Assembly: GCA_946480465.1 (NCBI GenBank)
Contig: CAMLJY010000027.1
Location: 1 to 64,000 of the forward strand
Direction: 5' to 3'
Length of the DNA: 64,000 bases
DNA from: an uncultured Burkholderiales bacterium
GTDB lineage: Bacteria > Pseudomonadota > Gammaproteobacteria > Burkholderiales > Burkholderiaceae
This document shows, one piece after another, positions 62,492 through 64,000 of this stretch. A program made the position numbers and the translations under genes. Numbering within the stretch: the first letter of the stretch is position 1; each line of letters begins with the position of its first letter. The notes under the pieces were generated by a model. The model was not told the DNA's origin. It worked only from the letters and a program-made list of their open reading frames with translations, and searched no databases.

Positions 62492-64000
62492 TCACGCCGC
62501 GGGGCCCGATGTCCCCGGGGTGCCGGCAGTCACGGCCGGCGGCGGTTCGCGGCCGACGAGCGGGATGCGCACCGTGAACAGCGCGCCCGGCCCAGGCTGG
62601 CCCGAGGCCAGGGTGCGGGGCCGCGCTTCCGAGATCGAGATCTCCGCGCCGTGCTGCTGCACGATTTCCTGCACGATCGCCAGGCCCAGCCCGCTGCCGT
62701 CCACGTCGGTGCCGAGTGCGCGGTAGAAGGGCCGGAACACCAGCTCGCGCTCCGCTTCGGCGATGCCGGGGCCGGTGTCCTCCACCTGCAGCACCACCAC
62801 CTGGCCGAAGGGATCGTCGACCACCCGCACCGTCACGCTGCCGCCCGCGGGCGTGTACTGCAGCGCGTTGTCGACCAGGTTGCGGATCATTTCGCGGATC
62901 AGCAGCGGCTGGCCGAGCAGTTGTCCATGCAGTGGCTGGCCCTCGTCCGGGCCCTCGTAGCCCAGGTCGATGCGCTTGTCCATCGCGCGCGGCACGAAGT
63001 CACGCACGGTCTCGCGCGCCAGGCGGGCGATGTTCACCTCCTGCCGGCCGCGCGCGCTTTCCTTGTCCTCGGCGCGCGCCATCGCCAGCAGCTGGTTCAC
63101 CATGTGAGCGGCCCGCTGGCTGGCATGCGCGATCTGCTGCAGCGAGCGCTTCAGCGCCTTCGGGTCCTGCTGACCCGCGTCGATCTCGCGTTGGGCCAGC
63201 TCGGCCTGCATGCGCAGGCCGGCCAACGGCGTCTTCAGCTGGTGCGCCGCATCCGCCAGGAAGTGCTTCTGCGCACCCATCGAATGGTCCAGCCGGCCCA
63301 GCAGGTCGTTGATTGCGCTCACCAGCGGCGCGACCTCCTCGGGCACGTCGCGCTCATGCAGCGGCGACAGGTCGTGGCTTTCCCGGCGGCGGATGCGCTG
63401 CTGCAATTCGTTCAGGGGCTTGATGCCGCGCGCGAGCGCGAACCACACCAGCAGCACTGCCAGCGGCAGCACGACGAACTGCGGCACGATGACGCCCTTG
63501 ATGATCTCTGTGGCCAGGCGCGAGCGCTTGTCCAGTGTCTCGGCCACCTGCACCAGCGGTGGCGATTCGCCCTCCAGGCCGGTCGAGGGCAGCCACACGT
63601 AGGCCACGCGCACGGATTCGGAGAGCACCTCGTCATCACGGAAGCGCAGTTCCTGCGCCGGCGCGGGCGCTTCCTCCGGCACCGGCAGATCGCGGTCGCC
63701 GGCAATGAACTCGCCGCGCGCGCCCAGCACCTGGAAGTACACGCGATCGCTGTCGTCGGCACGCAGCACCTCGTTGGCGATCTCGGGCAGGCGCAAGCGG
63801 ACACTGCTGCGGCCGGTGCTGCTCTCGCGCTCCACCACCACCTGGCGGGCGATGGTGCGTGCGGTCTCCGACAGCGAGCGGTCGAACGGCCGGTTGGCGA
63901 TGCTCTGCGCCACCAGCCAGGTCAGGGCCACGCTCATCGGCCACAGCAGCAGCAGCGGCGCGAGCATCCAGTCGAGGATCTCGCCGAAGAGCGAACGCTG
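62492..64000 (-). CDS. TctE-like sensor histidine kinase (5' end outside window)
   Basis: At least 502 residues; the frame continues through the right edge (the reverse strand reads QRSLFGEILDWMLAPLLLLW before the first in-window ATG, which fits the family), so the true start lies outside. Membrane helix, periplasmic 2CSK_N/TctE sensor domain (about FDRSLSETARTIARQVVVER to the next helix), second membrane helix, HAMP, DHp with His in FLADAAHQLKTPLAGLR, ATPase with NLVDNALQYTP, DTGPGI and GSGLGLAI. TctE-type kinases sense tricarboxylates and pair with TctD; the regulator gene should lie just beyond the window. Confidence 0.88.
   Translation of the reverse strand, partial: QRSLFGEILDWMLAPLLLLWPMSVALTWLVAQSIANRPFDRSLSETARTIARQVVVERESSTGRSSVRLRLPEIANEVLRADDSDRVYFQVLGARGEFIAGDRDLPVPEEAPAPAQELRFRDDEVLSESVRVAYVWLPSTGLEGESPPLVQVAETLDKRSRLATEIIKGVIVPQFVVLPLAVLLVWFALARGIKPLNELQQRIRRRESHDLSPLHERDVPEEVAPLVSAINDLLGRLDHSMGAQKHFLADAAHQLKTPLAGLRMQAELAQREIDAGQQDPKALKRSLQQIAHASQRAAHMVNQLLAMARAEDKESARGRQEVNIARLARETVRDFVPRAMDKRIDLGYEGPDEGQPLHGQLLGQPLLIREMIRNLVDNALQYTPAGGSVTVRVVDDPFGQVVVLQVEDTGPGIAEAERELVFRPFYRALGTDVDGSGLGLAIVQEIVQQHGAEISISEARPRTLASGQPGPGALFTVRIPLVGREPPPAVTAGTPGTSGPAA

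Overview
The window is very GC-rich, densely packed chromosomal DNA. I read it as a betaproteobacterium of the order Burkholderiales, probably near the Rubrivivax/Roseateles/Ideonella group. The reasons are the metX-metW pair, the gatCAB block divergent from mreBCD-mrdA-rodA, a Bug-type (TTT family) receptor, minor-pilin genes of the Pseudomonas/beta type, and the TctE-like sensor kinase beside rodA. This is an inference from gene content and order. I saw no rRNA, tRNA, insertion sequence, prophage or CRISPR array.

Layout. 1-5.3 kb: end of a probable MATE exporter, glyoxalase I, aldo/keto reductase with flavin reductase, an XRE-cupin regulator, and a short-chain dehydrogenase fused to a VOC domain and coupled to a QueA-like protein. 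5.6-9.6 kb: three overlapping signalling genes (PAS-PAS kinase, Rcp1-type receiver, hybrid kinase). 9.7-13.4 kb: a YdgA-like protein, then metW and metX behind a SAM-II riboswitch, an intrinsic terminator and a 24-bp tandem repeat.

13.5-24.5 kb holds the most interesting block: eight same-strand genes, most with overlapping ends, behind a strong sigma70 promoter with a palindrome over its -35 box. They encode a YjfI (DUF2170) protein, a PspA/IM30 protein, a small unknown, a YqiJ-like membrane OB-fold protein, a YqiK-like flotillin, a zinc-ribbon protein, a ~1737-residue AAA+ ATPase (DUF3686-like) and a single-HKD phospholipase-D protein. It looks like a membrane-surveillance or membrane-repair machine with no established function that I know of.

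24.5-32.9 kb: an FAD monooxygenase-like gene divergent from a TetR-HlyD-ABC export operon, a membrane-anchored glutamate-synthase-like flavoprotein, a degenerate-receiver LuxR regulator and a glutathione transferase. 33-37.2 kb: five type IV pilin/minor pilin genes. 37.2-41.9 kb: a probable catabolic set (CodA-like deaminase, FAD oxidoreductase, Bug receptor, PhyH dioxygenase). 41.9-44.5 kb: dadA behind a glycine riboswitch, then a VapBC module with twin palindromes. 44.6-53.1 kb: peptide-binding protein, TTC38-like protein, Crp and TetR regulators sharing an operator-like palindrome, phosphatase, glutaminase, exonuclease III, pyrE and a DUF4124 protein. 53.2-64 kb: gatCAB, the rod-shape/elongasome operon mreB-mreC-mreD-mrdA-rodA, and a sensor kinase cut by the window edge.
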